Part shown: one piece after another, positions 8,681-18,881 of the stretch
Layout: every line of letters begins with the position of its first letter
Numbering within the stretch: position 1 is the first letter of the stretch
Source: Bradyrhizobium sp. sBnM-33
GTDB lineage: Bacteria; Pseudomonadota; Alphaproteobacteria; Rhizobiales; Xanthobacteraceae
DNA length: 64,000 nt
NCBI RefSeq assembly: GCF_032917945.1
Contig: NZ_CP136624.1
Location: 3,596,001-3,660,000, forward strand
Reading direction: 5' to 3'
Notes under the pieces: generated by a model
The model's input: the letters and a program-made list of their open reading frames with translations, nothing else
What the model was told of the DNA's origin: nothing
Databases searched by the model: none
Position numbers and translations under genes: made by a program

Positions 8681-9613
8681 TCATTCAGCGTGGTGCGAGG
8701 AGCGTATCAGCGGCGTGGCCGATACCAGCAGAAAGCCCTTGGCATAGGCGACCTTCTCGTAGGCTTCGAACTCGTCAGGAGGCACGAAGCGTACGATGGC
8801 GTGGTGTTTGCGCGTGGGTTGGAGATTTTGGCCGATGGTCAGAAAATCGACGTCGGCGGAGCGCAAGTCGTCCATCAATTGCAGGACCTCGCTTCTGTCT
8901 TCGCCGAGGCAGACCATGATCCCGGACTTGGTGAAGATCTGTGCGTCGGGTTCCTTCACCCGCTGCAGCAGCCGGACCGAATGGAAGTAGCGCGCACCGG
9001 GCCGCACCGTCAGATACTTCGACGGCACCGTCTCCAGATTGTGGTTGAACACGTCGGGTTTTGCCGCAACAACCGTTTCCAGTGCGCCCCCTTTGCGCAG
9101 AAAATCCGGGGTCAGGATTTCGATCGTCGTACCCGGACTTGTCGCGCGGATGGCCGCAATCGTCGCAGCGAAATGTGCAGCACCTCCGTCGGCAAGGTCG
9201 TCGCGATCGACCGAGGTGACGACCACATGCTCCAGCCCTAGCTTGGCCACCGCTTCGGCGACCTTGACCGGCTCATCGGCATCGAGTGGACCGGGCAGGC
9301 CGGTGCGCACGTTGCAGAATGCGCAGGCGCGAGTGCAGGTATCGCCCATGATCATGAAGGTCGCGTGCTTCTTCGCCCAGCATTCGCCAATGTTGGGACA
9401 GCTCGCTTCCTCGCAGACGGTCACGAGTTTGTTCTCGCGGACGATGCGCTTTGTCTCGGCCCATTCGGCGGAGCCGGGTGCCTTCACGCGGATCCACGCA
9501 GGCTTGCGCTGCATGGGCGTGTCGGGGCGGTTGGCCTTTTCAGGGTGGCGGTGCCTCTCGGGCCGCATCTTCTCTCGCGGATCGTTGTTGAGGAGGTCGA
9601 GTAAGACTCTCAT
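8681..9613 (-). CDS. lipA: Lipoyl synthase LipA, C-terminal tail lost
   Basis: Radical SAM enzyme that inserts two sulfurs into octanoylated E2 and GcvH proteins. The auxiliary 4Fe-4S cysteines C67, C72 and C78 ([12 protein letters not shown]) and the radical SAM motif C93-x3-C97-x2-C100 (CTRACAFC) are intact, as is the essential serine in the RSSHHA end. The frame stops two codons after SSHHA. In the next frame the usual tail continues (DFRRLRERLRQQAASR), so a one-base insertion has cut off roughly 15 residues. Activity may survive, since the tail is variable. It lies beside an aceE relic, so this is probably the extra lipA of a pyruvate dehydrogenase operon rather than the housekeeping copy. 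Confidence 0.92.
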   Translation of the reverse strand: MRVLLDLLNNDPREKMRPERHRHPEKANRPDTPMQRKPAWIRVKAPGSAEWAETKRIVRENKLVTVCEEASCPNIGECWAKKHATFMIMGDTCTRACAFCNVRTGLPGPLDADEPVKVAEAVAKLGLEHVVVTSVDRDDLADGGAAHFAATIAAIRATSPGTTIEILTPDFLRKGGALETVVAAKPDVFNHNLETVPSKYLTVRPGARYFHSVRLLQRVKEPDAQIFTKSGIMVCLGEDRSEVLQLMDDLRSADVDFLTIGQNLQPTRKHHAIVRFVPPDEFEAYEKVAYAKGFLLVSATPLIRSSHHAE

Positions 9614-10153
9614 TCGGTCAACCTCGTGAATGTGCCGTCGCGGACATTCAGCTGTTCAAGCGAACTTCGTCAATTCGATTCTTCGTCTTCTCACCAGCAC
9701 CCTCTCACGACCGGTCGCTGCGTTGCGCGGATGCTCTCGCTTCGAGCGCGCAGGCCGGTTTCCGACTTCGAGCCTTGCATTTGGAACCCGTCGCCGCGCC
9801 TGTCCGACATTTCGGGTGGCTCTTCCGGCTGGTTTTCCGGAGCTTCAGACAGATCCGGACCGATCCCATTGGCGGACCCGACGGCTTGCATCGCGATCTC
9901 AAGCAAAATGAATGGCATGCGCGCGATTGGCCGCGCCTTTCGTCGTCTTGCACGAATGCTGCTTGGGTATCTGCAAAAGAAGCGACAGCTCGAGAATAAA
10001 CAACGCGAGGGGACGTTCAGATGCCAGCCAGTATCCAACTCATCACCTAGAGCGCCAGGCGATATCGCCTGTGTGGCGTTGCGCTTTCGCACGTGCGCGG
10101 AACGCAATGAGCGTTGACGCTTGACGTCGGCTTGGCATGCAAGGGAGAGAGTA
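9614..10153. other. Divergent intergenic region lipA / aceE relic
   Basis: No coding sequence recognised. It separates the divergent lipA and aceE-relic starts and should hold or have held both promoters. Confidence 0.35.
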
Positions 10154-10687
10154 ATGAAGGTCGCGGACGCGCAAGATCTGGATCCGCAGGAAACCCGGGA
10201 GTGGCTGGATGCCTTGTCGGCAGTCCGAGGACATCGCGGCAACGAACGGGCCGAGTTCGTCGTCAATACGATGCTCGACGCCGCACGCCGTGGCGGGCTT
10301 CAGGTAGAGCAGTCGCTGACAACGCCCTACTGCAACACGATCCCGCTGCATCAGCAGCCGGCGCTGCCGGGTGATCGCGCGATCGAGCACAAGCTTCGCT
10401 CGATCGTCCGGTGGAATGCTCTCGCCATCGTTCTGCGCGCCAACAAGGAAAGCTCAGAGCTTGGCGGTCATATCGCGAGCTTTCAATCAGCGGCCACACT
10501 CTACGACATCGGCCTCGGCCATTTCTGGCACGCGCCGACGGACGCGCATGGCGGCGATCTGATTTTTGTTCAGGGTCATTGCTCGCCCGGAATCTACGCG
10601 CGCGCCTTCCTCGAAGGCCGGTTGAGCGAGGAGAATTTCAAGAGCAAGAGCGGCGCCTATATCCGCGAACACTTCTTCGGCAAATGA
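10154..10687 (+). pseudogene. aceE: aceE relic, pyruvate dehydrogenase E1 (homodimeric type), internal deletion
   Basis: The ATG has a GGGAGAGA ribosome site and the first 155 codons follow the AceE N-terminus closely (DPQETREWLDAL, TTPYCNTIPL, ELGGHIASFQSAATLY, FVQGHCSPGIYARAFLEGR). After LSEE near 10635 it jumps to NFKSKSGAYIREHFFGK, a block that in intact AceE lies more than 100 residues further on, and then stops. The deleted part includes the thiamine diphosphate-binding GDGEMDE region, and everything after FFGK is gone. About 177 codons remain of about 890, so it cannot be catalytic. The neighbouring lipA supports a former lipoate-linked PDH operon. Confidence 0.88.
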
Positions 10688-11005
10688 ACAGGTAGCCGTC
10701 GTCGCTTTCATGCGCGGAGTCGGAACCGGCGACTACTCCAACGCTTGCATCATCGACGCCAAACCGAGCCTTTCTGGAACAGCCGCTCGCGCGGCGCTCT
10801 CGGGGTGTGACCGGACATCAGTCAGGTCAACCTGATTGAGCGCACGGCCGTGGCAGCGGCCGTACCGAATGTGGCTGGTAATCCCGTGAGGTTTGCGAGA
10901 TGATCCACGGCGCCTGTTAAAAAGAGCGTCAACGCGTCAAGGAAGCGGCCGGCCTGACAAAACCGCACCAAGGATGCTCGATAGCCGGCGGCGAGGGAGG
11001 AAGCC
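10688..11005. other. Intergenic upstream of tctBAC
   Basis: No gene is seen. It should contain the promoter of the tct operon, but no motif is clear. Confidence 0.4.
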
Positions 11006-11491
11006 ATGCCGACCAGCGGCAGCAAGGCTCTCAAATTGAGCTGGCAGGTCGCCTGCGTGTGCCTCCTTGGCATCTTTGTGCCCGCGCTCGTGACGTCCCT
11101 TGGCTACTCGCTGACCGATGCCTTGGGCCCGGGCCCCGGCTTCTTTCCGTTCTGGCTCAGCCTCATCGGTGCGGCCCTCTCCGCCGCTATCCTGGTGCAG
11201 GTGAAACTGGCCAAGGCGGCCGAGGGCACCGCCATCGGCCTTGCACCGGACCGGCGGACGGCGCTGCAGGCAATCGGCGTACTCATTGCCCTGACGGCGG
11301 CGGCAGCCCTGTTCGAGCCCCTCGGGTACCGGCTGACCGTGCTGCCATTCATCTTGGGAGTGCTGCTCATTCTCGGCGCACGATCCCCGATAGCAATCGC
11401 GCTGACGGCACTCGCGGGGAGCTTCGGCGTCTTCCACGTCTTCTACCACTGGCTCAAGGTGCCGTTGCCGATCGGCGCATTCGGAGTGTGA
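11006..11491 (+). CDS. tctB: Tripartite tricarboxylate transporter, small membrane subunit TctB
   Basis: A 161-residue membrane protein with four predicted hydrophobic helices (about 15-33, 45-63, 88-105, 113-150) and the family landmark GPGPGFFPFWL after the first helix. TctB pairs with the large TctA channel and a periplasmic TctC binding protein to import carboxylates using an ion gradient. The ATG has a strong GAGGGAGG ribosome site. The next gene begins 13 bp downstream. Confidence 0.88.
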   Translation: MPTSGSKALKLSWQVACVCLLGIFVPALVTSLGYSLTDALGPGPGFFPFWLSLIGAALSAAILVQVKLAKAAEGTAIGLAPDRRTALQAIGVLIALTAAAALFEPLGYRLTVLPFILGVLLILGARSPIAIALTALAGSFGVFHVFYHWLKVPLPIGAFGV

Positions 11492-11504
11492 GGCAGAGCA
11501 TGCG

Positions 11505-13001
11505 ATGGACACACTTGCGCACCTGATGGCTGGCCTGACGGCGGCGCTCAGCCTGCAGTACCTCGTTTTCGCGCTCATCGGCTGCGTCCTTGGCACGCTC
11601 ATCGGCGTGCTGCCCGGCCTCGGGCCTGCCGCCGGCACCGCAATCTTGATACCGCTGACTTTCAAGCTCGACCCGACTGGCGCCCTGATCATGCTTTCCG
11701 CCATCTACTATGGCGCGATGTATGGGGGCACGGTGACCTCGGTGCTGATCAATGTGCCGGGCGAAGCCGCGTCAGTGGTCACCTGTATCGACGGATACCA
11801 GATGGCCAAACAGGGCCGCGGCGGCACCGCGCTTGGCATCGCGGCGATCGGCTCATTTGTCGGCGGAATCGTTGCGACCATTGCGCTGGTCATCGTCGCC
11901 CCGCCGCTCGCGCAAGTAGCCTTAAAGTTCGGTCCGCCGGAATTCTTCGCGCTGATGCTGGTCGGCCTTTGCCTCATCACCGGCCTCGGTGGCCGTTCGC
12001 TGCTCGCCGGCCTCACGATGGCAATACTCGGGCTTCTCATTGCCATGATCGGGATCGATCCCGTACGCGGGGCTCCGCGCTTCACGCTCGGCATTCCGAG
12101 CCTCTATGATGGCCTCGGCTTCATTCCCGTCGTGATGGGCCTGTTCGGCGTCGCCGAAATCCTCCTCGCCGTCCAGCAGCCACGTCGCCAGGTCATCAAG
12201 ACCGACCTCGCCTCATTGCTGCCTTCGCGCGAGGAGTGGCGCCGCTCCATCGGCGCCATCGGACGCGGGACCGGCATCGGCTTTTTCCTTGGGCTTATTC
12301 CGGGTGTCGGCGCGATCATTCCGACCTTCGTGGCATATGTCTTCGAGAAGCGTCTCTCGAAGACGCCAGAGCGGTTTGGGCACGGCGCCATCGAAGGCGT
12401 GGCGGCACCCGAGAGCGCCAACAACGCCTACGCCAATGCTGCCATGATTCCGCTGCTGACCCTCGGCATCCCAAGCTCGCCGACGATTGCGGTGCTGATG
12501 GGCGCGTTCATCATCAACGGGCTCACCCCGGGGCCGTTTCTTTTCCAGGAGCGCCCGGATCTTGTCTGGGCCGTGATCGCGAGCTTCTTTCTCGGCAACA
12601 TCCTGCTGCTCGTTCTAAATCTGCCTTTCGTCGGCTTATGGGCGCGAATCCTACATCTGCCCTATGCTTACGTGAGCGTCGGTACGCTCACGTTTTGCGT
12701 CATCGGCGCTTACAGCCTGCAGCAGAACGTGTTCGATATCGGCGTCATGATCGTCTGCGGCATCATCGGCTATGGCATGCGCAAGATCGATATGCCGGTC
12801 GCACCCCTGGTGCTGGGACTGATTCTCGGACCCTTCCTCGAGAAGTCGCTCAGAACGTCGCTCGAGATGTCGGCGGGCGACTTCTCCATTTTCTTTACCC
12901 GCCCGCTCTGCCTCACGCTGCTGGTGCTGGCAGGTATCGTGCTCGTCGCCTCGTCGCTACGGCTGCCGCCGCACGAACTCCGGAAGGCATCTACCAGCTG
13001 A
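11505..13001 (+). CDS. tctA: Tripartite tricarboxylate transporter, large subunit TctA
   Basis: A 498-residue integral membrane protein of about 11-12 helices. Family landmarks are [20 protein letters not shown] near residue 40, [18 protein letters not shown] near residue 70, and the internal repeat [16 protein letters not shown] near residue 265. It forms the translocation pathway of the TTT transporter in the inner membrane. Length is typical. It is read with tctB and tctC as an operon, 48 bp before tctC. Confidence 0.92.
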   Translation: MDTLAHLMAGLTAALSLQYLVFALIGCVLGTLIGVLPGLGPAAGTAILIPLTFKLDPTGALIMLSAIYYGAMYGGTVTSVLINVPGEAASVVTCIDGYQMAKQGRGGTALGIAAIGSFVGGIVATIALVIVAPPLAQVALKFGPPEFFALMLVGLCLITGLGGRSLLAGLTMAILGLLIAMIGIDPVRGAPRFTLGIPSLYDGLGFIPVVMGLFGVAEILLAVQQPRRQVIKTDLASLLPSREEWRRSIGAIGRGTGIGFFLGLIPGVGAIIPTFVAYVFEKRLSKTPERFGHGAIEGVAAPESANNAYANAAMIPLLTLGIPSSPTIAVLMGAFIINGLTPGPFLFQERPDLVWAVIASFFLGNILLLVLNLPFVGLWARILHLPYAYVSVGTLTFCVIGAYSLQQNVFDIGVMIVCGIIGYGMRKIDMPVAPLVLGLILGPFLEKSLRTSLEMSAGDFSIFFTRPLCLTLLVLAGIVLVASSLRLPPHELRKASTS

Positions 13002-13049
13002 CAGGAATCGAAAGTGTGAGACTTCGAAACATAAGAGGAGGATGAGGAA

Positions 13050-14033
13050 ATGCCCAAGCTCACGAAATGCCTCTCCGTCGCGGCCGTTGTGCTCGCCGCG
13101 GTGACCGGAGCTGCGAGAGCGCAGCAGGATTTTCCCACCAAGCCGATCCAGCTGATGGTTGCCTTCCCGGCGGGAGGATCGACCGATATTGCGGCGCGCA
13201 TCGTCGCATCCATCGCCGAGAAGGCGCTGGGACAGCCGATCGTGATCGTCAACCGCGGCGGCGCCGGTGGCCAGATCGGGTGGACCGAATTGGTGCGCCA
13301 GAAGCCCGACGGCTACTACATCGGCTTCATCAACCTGCCCGCTACCAATACGGTGATCCTCGATCCGGAGCGCCGGGCGACCTTCACGGAGAAGGACTTC
13401 ACGCCGATCATCAACCAGGTGCTGGATCCTGGCGTGATCTGGGTCAGGGCGGACAGCGCCTACAAGACCGTGCAGGACCTCATCGACGCGGCCAAGAAAT
13501 CGCCGGGAACGATCCGCGCTGCCACGACCGGCATCCTGTCGGACGACCACCTGGCGATCCTGATGACCGAGGAAGCAGCGCCGGGCGCAAAATTCCGACT
13601 CGTGCATCTTGAAGGTGGCGCTGCGCAGTTCAAGGAGATCATGGCCGGCAACATCGATGTCGCGTTCGATAATGTCGGCAGCATCGTCAAGCGCGTACAG
13701 TCGGGCGAGGTGCGGGCGTTGGCCGTGATGGATGATGCGCGGTCCAAGTTCTTGCCCGACGTGCCGACCATGAAAGAGCTCGGCTTTCCGGCGGTGATCT
13801 CGAGCTCGACGCGCGGTGTCGCGGGTCCGAAGGGGATGCCGGGGCCGCTCGTGGCCAAGCTGCGCGACATTCTCAAGAAGGCGATGGAAGACCCCGAGCA
13901 TGTGAAGAAGCTCGAGGAGCAGGGCCTCGCCATCAAGATCATGATTGGCGATGAGTACGAAAAGTACTTCGCCGAAACGCATGCCAAGGCGAAGAAGTAT
14001 ACGGAGTGGGCCAAGAACCGACCGCCCATGTGA
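13050..14033 (+). CDS. tctC: Tripartite tricarboxylate transporter binding protein TctC (Bug family)
   Basis: Periplasmic solute receptor of the Bug family, 327 residues, with a signal peptide ending AARA before QQDFPTKPI. The ligand-loop motif FPAGGSTDIAARI and the later GPKGMPGPLVAKL are standard for the family. Bug proteins bind carboxylates, aromatic acids, nicotinate and similar compounds, so the ligand cannot be read from sequence. A ribosome site GAGGAGGATGAGG precedes the ATG. It completes the tctBAC operon; no linked regulator or catabolic gene indicates a substrate. Confidence 0.9.
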   Translation: MPKLTKCLSVAAVVLAAVTGAARAQQDFPTKPIQLMVAFPAGGSTDIAARIVASIAEKALGQPIVIVNRGGAGGQIGWTELVRQKPDGYYIGFINLPATNTVILDPERRATFTEKDFTPIINQVLDPGVIWVRADSAYKTVQDLIDAAKKSPGTIRAATTGILSDDHLAILMTEEAAPGAKFRLVHLEGGAAQFKEIMAGNIDVAFDNVGSIVKRVQSGEVRALAVMDDARSKFLPDVPTMKELGFPAVISSSTRGVAGPKGMPGPLVAKLRDILKKAMEDPEHVKKLEEQGLAIKIMIGDEYEKYFAETHAKAKKYTEWAKNRPPM

Positions 14034-14156
14034 TGCTGGCGGCTGATCCTCGCGGTGCGTCGTCCGTGGCTTTCCGCGGACACCGCTTCGAGTCGGGCGT
14101 GGCGCCGGTATGCGGCGCGCCAGTGCCGCGCCGCATCTCCAACTCATTCGAAAGGC

Positions 14157-14251
14157 CCGCTTCTGGCACAAACTACTCTTGGAGGTCGGGCAGAGCAGGT
14201 CCGCTCTGCCCAGGTATTTCAGACATCAACTTGCTCCACTATTGCCAAGGC
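14157..14251. repeat. 95-bp direct repeat, copy A (integrase 3' end plus hairpin)
   Basis: Matches 21313-21407 in the same orientation without gaps. It covers the last ten codons of the integrase below, its stop, a GC-rich hairpin and about 30 bp beyond (CTGGCACAA). The opp operon lies between the two copies. Confidence 0.8.
14188..14211 (-). terminator. GC-rich hairpin after integrase
   Basis: GGGCAGAGC and GCTCTGCCC form a perfect 9-bp stem with a 6-base loop just past the integrase stop. There is no T-run, so termination is plausible but not certain. The same hairpin recurs at 21344-21367. Confidence 0.5.
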
Positions 14252-14845
14252 ATCATCTACGTCGATGCCCAGATATCTAGCCGTGCTTTCGATCTTGGTG
14301 TGACCAAGCAGGAGCTGGACAGCCCTAAGATTGCCCGCACGCCGGTAGATCAAAGTTGCTTTCGTGCGTCGAAGCGAACGCGTTCCGAAGAGCCATGGAT
14401 CTAGCCCAACGCTGCCAATCCACTCGGAGACGAGGCGCGCATATTGCCGCGTCGTCATGCTGCGTTCGGGACCAGGGCGACCTGTGAACAAGAACTCGCC
14501 AGGCTTTTTGTTCGCAGCCTTCAAATAATCATCGACTGCTTGCCCGGTCTGTTCGCTCAACTCAAATCTCACCGGTCGTCCGGTTTTCTTCTGTCGTACC
14601 GTTGCGTGATCCGCAGTGTATCCGCTTGCAGCGACATCCTCGACCTTCATCGCTACGACGTCGCAGCCACGAAGCTTACTGTCGATTGCCAGATTGAACA
14701 TCGCAAGGTCGCGAGCGCGGCCTTCGATCTGAAGCTTCGTCCGGATCGACTAGACGTGCTTGGGTCGCAGCGGCGGCTTCGCCCCGGTTACCTTGCCCCT
14801 ATTCCAAGGTACCCGTCTCGGTGTCGAGTTTGGTTGATCTTTCAT
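14219..14845 (-). pseudogene. Tyrosine integrase with in-frame amber codon
   Basis: A short rhizobial integrase of about 208 codons, starting at 14845 (KDQPNSTPRRVPWNRGK). The catalytic set is present: LAIDSKLRGCDVV (first Arg), GTRSLRRTKATLIYRR (second box), LLLGHTKIESTARYLG (His/Trp region and Tyr). At 14750-14752 a TAG interrupts the frame inside PKHV-stop-SIRTKLQ, where related proteins usually have tryptophan, so a TGG to TAG change is likely. The 160 codons after the stop remain open from an internal ATG at 14701. It may still make a fragment lacking the N-terminal arm. Confidence 0.85.
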
Positions 14846-14991
14846 GGGCATACTCCTCGGCTAGAGAGAACGAGGAGCATGCGCCCAGAGCATCGGAAAC
14901 AGGTCAGCTTTGGGGCCACAGCGGACGTCGCAATCGCCTCGGCGGCGAGCGACCGGTAGCGATTGATCCCATAGCAGACGTGCCCTCCGTC

Positions 14992-16029
14992 CTAGGAATA
15001 TCCGCCTTCGGTCGAGGCCAACGCCGTCTGACCGGCAATCTCGTCAGCTCGCCAGCACCGAACCGAGTGTCCATCGGGACGCGTTTCAAGCGATGGGCCA
15101 GGCTCGCGATGACACACGGCGTCGGCGTAAAGACAGCGCGGACTGAACGCACATCCGTCCGGCGGACTTAGCGGATTGGGAAGCTCGCCCTTTGCCGTCG
15201 CGAGCGGTGCGCGACGTAGTGGATCGGGAATGGCGGCGATAAGGGTTCGCGTATACGGGTGCGCCGGCCGTTCGAAGATTTCGCGCCAGTCGCCGGTCTC
15301 CACAATGCGGCCGAGATACATCACGGCGACCCTGTCGCTCATGTGCTCGACTACGCCGAGGTCGTGGCTGATCATGATGTAGGAGAGGCCGAGCGTTTCC
15401 TTCAATTCCAGCAGCAGATTGATGATTTGGGCGCGGATCGAGACATCCAGCGCCGATACAGGTTCGTCACAGATGACAATCCTGGGATTGAGGATCAGCG
15501 CGCGAGCGATGCCGATCCGCTGACGCTGGCCGCCCGAGAATTCATGCGGGTAGCGGCCGGCTTGTTCGGGCCGCAGGCCGACATGCCTGAGCATCGCCGC
15601 GATGCGTCCGTCGATCTCGCTTTTGGCCGTCACGCCATGCAGGCGCAGCGGGGCTTCAAGCGTGCGGCGCACGGTCTGGCGTGGATTGAGCGAGGCGTAG
15701 GGATCCTGAAACACGATTTGCACTATACGGGCCAACGCCTTTCGATCGCCGGATTGCCGGTCCGTCACGACCTGCCCGTCCAGCACGATGCGGCCGCGCG
15801 TCGGCTTCTGCAGGCCAAGTATCGAAAGTGCGACAGTCGACTTGCCGCAACCGGATTCGCCGACGAGACCGAGGCATTCACCGCGCTTCAGTTCGAGATC
15901 GATGCCGTCGACCGCACGCAGCCGCCGCCGGCCGCCGCCCAGCAAGCCGCCACCAACCGGAAAATGCACCGCGAGATCCTCCACGCGGAGAATGACATCG
16001 TCGCCAGGTCTCGCCGCAGGTTCATGCAT
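14992..16029 (-). CDS. Oligopeptide ABC importer ATPase (OppF-like)
   Basis: Cytoplasmic ABC ATPase of the peptide/nickel family. Walker A is GESGCGKST, signature [13 protein letters not shown], Walker [12 protein letters not shown], followed by the switch histidine in MISHDLGVV. The C-terminal cysteine-containing CAFSPRC region is the oligopeptide-transport extension (oligo_HPY). The ATG at 16029 overlaps the upstream stop as ATGCATGA, which indicates translational coupling; an ATG ten codons earlier is possible. It is the last gene of the five-gene opp-type operon read from 20471 to 14992. Confidence 0.88.
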   Translation of the reverse strand: MHEPAARPGDDVILRVEDLAVHFPVGGGLLGGGRRRLRAVDGIDLELKRGECLGLVGESGCGKSTVALSILGLQKPTRGRIVLDGQVVTDRQSGDRKALARIVQIVFQDPYASLNPRQTVRRTLEAPLRLHGVTAKSEIDGRIAAMLRHVGLRPEQAGRYPHEFSGGQRQRIGIARALILNPRIVICDEPVSALDVSIRAQIINLLLELKETLGLSYIMISHDLGVVEHMSDRVAVMYLGRIVETGDWREIFERPAHPYTRTLIAAIPDPLRRAPLATAKGELPNPLSPPDGCAFSPRCLYADAVCHREPGPSLETRPDGHSVRCWRADEIAGQTALASTEGGYS

Positions 16030-17002
16030 GGTGATGGCACCGGACCAGCCCGCCCGCATCGAGCAATGTCAGCTCCGGCGCGGTGGTCCGGCAAATCTCG
16101 GTCGCCTGCGCGCAACGCGGATTGAATCGGCAACCGTCCGGAAAATCAGCGATCGCCGGGACGACGCCCGCGATCTCCCGGAGTCGGGTCCGGCCAAGTG
16201 CTGCGCGACTGCCCAGCCGCGGCAGCGAGTCGACCAGGCCTTGCGTATAGGGATGCGAGCATGCGCGGAAGATATCGGCCGAGCCGCGCTCCTCGACAAT
16301 GCGGCCGGCATACATCACGGCGACGCGGCGGCAGACGTTGGCGACCAGGCCGAGATCGTGGCTGATCATCAAGATAGCCGTACCTCGCTCGGCGCATAAA
16401 TTTCGCATCAGCTCGATGATCTCCGCCTGCACCGTGACGTCGAGTGCGGTGGTCGGCTCGTCGGCGATCAGCAGATCCGGCCCGCATGCCAGCGCGATGG
16501 CGATCATCACGCGTTGACGCATGCCGCCCGAAAGCTGGTGCGGGTAATCCTTCACCCGTCGCTCGGGTGCTGGGACGCGGACGCTCGCCAGCGCCTCGAC
16601 AGCCAGCTGGTTTGCTTCCCGCCAGTTCTTGCCCTTGTGCAGCACGAACATCTCCGCGATCTGCTGGCCAACAGGCGAGACCGGATTGAGCGCCGTCATC
16701 GGCTCCTGGAAGATCATGGCGATGCGATTGCCGCGTAGCGCGCGTTGCTCGGCCGCCGGAAGGTTCTGGATCTCCCGGCCGTCAAACCGTATCGCGCCGG
16801 CGCCGATCGAAAGCGGCTGGCGCAACAGGCCGATCAGGGCGAGAGCCGTAATGCTCTTGCCGCAGCCGGACTCGCCGACAAGGCCGAACGTCTCGCCACG
16901 ATCGATACGGAATGAAACGCCCTCGACCGCCGCAACATGGCTGGACCGGTCGTTGAGATCGATGCGCAAGTCCTCGACTTCGATCAGGGGAGGGCCCGTC
17001 AT
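16022..17002 (-). CDS. Oligopeptide ABC importer ATPase (OppD-like)
   Basis: Partner ATPase, 326 residues: Walker [10 protein letters not shown]-loop [11 protein letters not shown], signature LSGGMRQRV, Walker [13 protein letters not shown], switch SHDLGLV, and the cysteine-bearing C-terminal extension CRFNPRC. The [14 protein letters not shown] stretch is typical of OppD/DppD. Start overlaps the permease stop by four bases (ATGA), so the two are coupled. Together with the OppF-like protein it forms the heterodimeric motor. Confidence 0.9.
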   Translation of the reverse strand: MTGPPLIEVEDLRIDLNDRSSHVAAVEGVSFRIDRGETFGLVGESGCGKSITALALIGLLRQPLSIGAGAIRFDGREIQNLPAAEQRALRGNRIAMIFQEPMTALNPVSPVGQQIAEMFVLHKGKNWREANQLAVEALASVRVPAPERRVKDYPHQLSGGMRQRVMIAIALACGPDLLIADEPTTALDVTVQAEIIELMRNLCAERGTAILMISHDLGLVANVCRRVAVMYAGRIVEERGSADIFRACSHPYTQGLVDSLPRLGSRAALGRTRLREIAGVVPAIADFPDGCRFNPRCAQATEICRTTAPELTLLDAGGLVRCHHHA

Positions 17003-17820
17003 GCGCGCTGGCTCCGCGACTGTGGATCGAGAATGTCACGCAAGCCATCGCCGAGCAGATTCAGGCCAAGCACCGTCAGGAATATGGCGAGCCCGGGGAA
17101 AATCGAGAGCCACGGCGCCGTTGTGATCTGCTCGCGGGCCTCTGACAGCATGCTGCCCCAGCTTGGATAGGGCGGGCGGATTCCGAGGCCAAGGAACGAA
17201 AGCGCGGCTTCGGCCAATACCGCGCTGCCCATGCCCAGCGTGCCGATGACGATGATGGGTCCGAGCATGTTCGGCAGCAGCTGCGTGATCATGATGCGCA
17301 GATCTCCGTAGCCGAGCACTCGTGCAGCCTGCACATAGCCTTGGCTCTTGAGCGACAACGTCGACGCCCGTGCGATCCGGCAAGTGAACGACCAGTTGGT
17401 CAACCCGAGCGCGATCAGCAGGCTGGTCAGGCCGGATCCAAGCACCGCCATGATGGCAAGCGCGAAGATCAGCGAGGGGATCGCGAGCATGAGATTGGTC
17501 AGCCCGTTGACGAAGTCGTCCCACCAGCCGCCCCAATAGCCCGCGGTCAGGCCCAGCGTCACGCCGATGACGCTGTTGACCAGTTGCGAGACGATGCCGA
17601 CCGTCAGCGAAATGCGCGCGCCGTGCACGACGCGGGAGTAAATGTCGCGGCCCTGCGCGTCGGTGCCGAACCACCACGTCCAGCTCGGTGGCTCTTCCGC
17701 ATTCATCAGGTTGGCATCCATCACAGGATCCGTATGCGCCAGCCAGGGCGCGAGCAGGCCGACGAAGATCGCAAGCGCGAACAACGCCCCGCCGATGATG
17801 AGACTGGTTCCGAACTTCAT
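16999..17820 (-). CDS. Oligopeptide ABC importer permease (OppC-like)
   Basis: Inner-membrane permease, 273 residues, with an N-terminal helix, the OppC N-domain (HTDPV, FGTDAQGRDIYSRVVHGAR), and five further helices. The coupling EAA motif is EAALSFLGLGIRPPYPSWG near residue 210. It should pair with the OppB-like protein to form the pore. It starts 67 bp after the OppB stop and overlaps the OppD-like gene by 4 bp. Confidence 0.9.
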   Translation of the reverse strand: MKFGTSLIIGGALFALAIFVGLLAPWLAHTDPVMDANLMNAEEPPSWTWWFGTDAQGRDIYSRVVHGARISLTVGIVSQLVNSVIGVTLGLTAGYWGGWWDDFVNGLTNLMLAIPSLIFALAIMAVLGSGLTSLLIALGLTNWSFTCRIARASTLSLKSQGYVQAARVLGYGDLRIMITQLLPNMLGPIIVIGTLGMGSAVLAEAALSFLGLGIRPPYPSWGSMLSEAREQITTAPWLSIFPGLAIFLTVLGLNLLGDGLRDILDPQSRSQRA

Positions 17821-17887
17821 CGCGGCCGCCCCGACGCGACAGGCGGTACAGTCAATCGCGCGCTGGTGTGATGGAGTCGACCTGCGC

Positions 17888-18820
17888 TCATGCGTATCTG
17901 ATCCTGGGGTCGATCACGGCATAGAGCACGTCAATCACCGTATTGATCGTCAGAAAGAACAGCACCACCACGAGAATCGAGCCCTGCACGGCGGGAATGT
18001 CGCGCTGCAGCACACTGTCGACGAGCAGCGAGCCGATGCCCGGCCAGGAGAACAATTTCTCGACCACGACCGCCTGCCCCATCAACGCGCCGAATTGCAG
18101 GCCGATGGTCGTGAGAATTAGGACGAGAGCATTGCGCATCACATGCCACTTCACGACCAGGGTCTCGCTCATGCCCTTCGACCGCGCCGTCCGGACGAAA
18201 TCCGCGGTCATTATCTCAAGAACCGCGGCGCGCGTCGTCCGTGCCAGCAGTGCCATCGGCGAGACACCGAGCGTCGCCGCAGGCAGGATCAGATATCTGA
18301 GCCCGCCATCGCCATAGCCAAAACTCGGCAACCAGCCGAGTTTCAACGCGAACAGATACATCAGCAGCAGCCCGAGCCAGAATTTGGCCATTGAAAGGCC
18401 GGACACCGCCACGACCATCGAGATCGTGTCGATGATGCCGCCCGGCCGTAGCGCTGCGATGAAACCGAGCGGTACGCCGATCACAATCGCGAACGTCATG
18501 GCTGCGAGTATCAATTGCAGGGTTGGCCACGCTCGTTTGGCGATCATGCTGGTGACCGGCTCGCGGGTCCGGAACGAGGTCCCGAAATCACCTGTCGCGA
18601 GGCTGGCAATGTAGGAGCCGAAGCGTATGTAGACGGGATCGTCGAGGCCGAGCTGCTTCTTCATGCGCTCGACGATCTGCGGGTCCGTCGTTCTGCCGTC
18701 ATCGCTCATGCTCGACATGATGCTGCCTGGAACGACGCTGAACAGCACAAAAATCACCAGCACGACAGCCAGCACGGTCGGGATGGTTTGCAGGATTCGA
18801 CGGATCACGAACGAGAGCAT
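17888..18820 (-). CDS. Oligopeptide ABC importer permease (OppB-like)
   Basis: 310 residues, six helices, starting with the typical OppB N-terminus (IRRILQTIPTVLAVVLVIF) and containing the EAA loop DFVRTARSKGMSETLVVKWH and the closing VVVEKLFSWPGIGSLLVDSV. The periplasmic loop SMSDDGRTTDPQIVERMKKQ is standard. It follows the binding-protein gene across a strong hairpin (18835-18867), as expected where the receptor is made in excess over the membrane parts. Confidence 0.9.
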   Translation of the reverse strand: MLSFVIRRILQTIPTVLAVVLVIFVLFSVVPGSIMSSMSDDGRTTDPQIVERMKKQLGLDDPVYIRFGSYIASLATGDFGTSFRTREPVTSMIAKRAWPTLQLILAAMTFAIVIGVPLGFIAALRPGGIIDTISMVVAVSGLSMAKFWLGLLLMYLFALKLGWLPSFGYGDGGLRYLILPAATLGVSPMALLARTTRAAVLEIMTADFVRTARSKGMSETLVVKWHVMRNALVLILTTIGLQFGALMGQAVVVEKLFSWPGIGSLLVDSVLQRDIPAVQGSILVVVLFFLTINTVIDVLYAVIDPRIRYA

Positions 18821-18834
18821 TGCAACTGTTCCTC

Positions 18835-18867
18835 CCTCCCTCCATCATTTTCTGCGATGGAGGGAGG
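18835..18867 (-). terminator. Intercistronic hairpin between receptor and permease genes
   Basis: CCTCCCTCCATC and GATGGAGGGAGG form a perfect 12-bp stem around a 9-base loop, placed between the binding-protein stop (18882) and the OppB-like start (18820). No T-run follows. It fits a partial terminator or mRNA-stabilising hairpin that uncouples receptor level from permease level. Confidence 0.7.
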
Positions 18868-18881
18868 CGCGAGAGCGCGTG

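Noticed and set aside
12957-14171. 404-codon minus-strand frame across tctC
   Set aside because: Antisense to tctC, which has a signal peptide and Bug-family motifs; the minus frame is R/H/D-rich noise.
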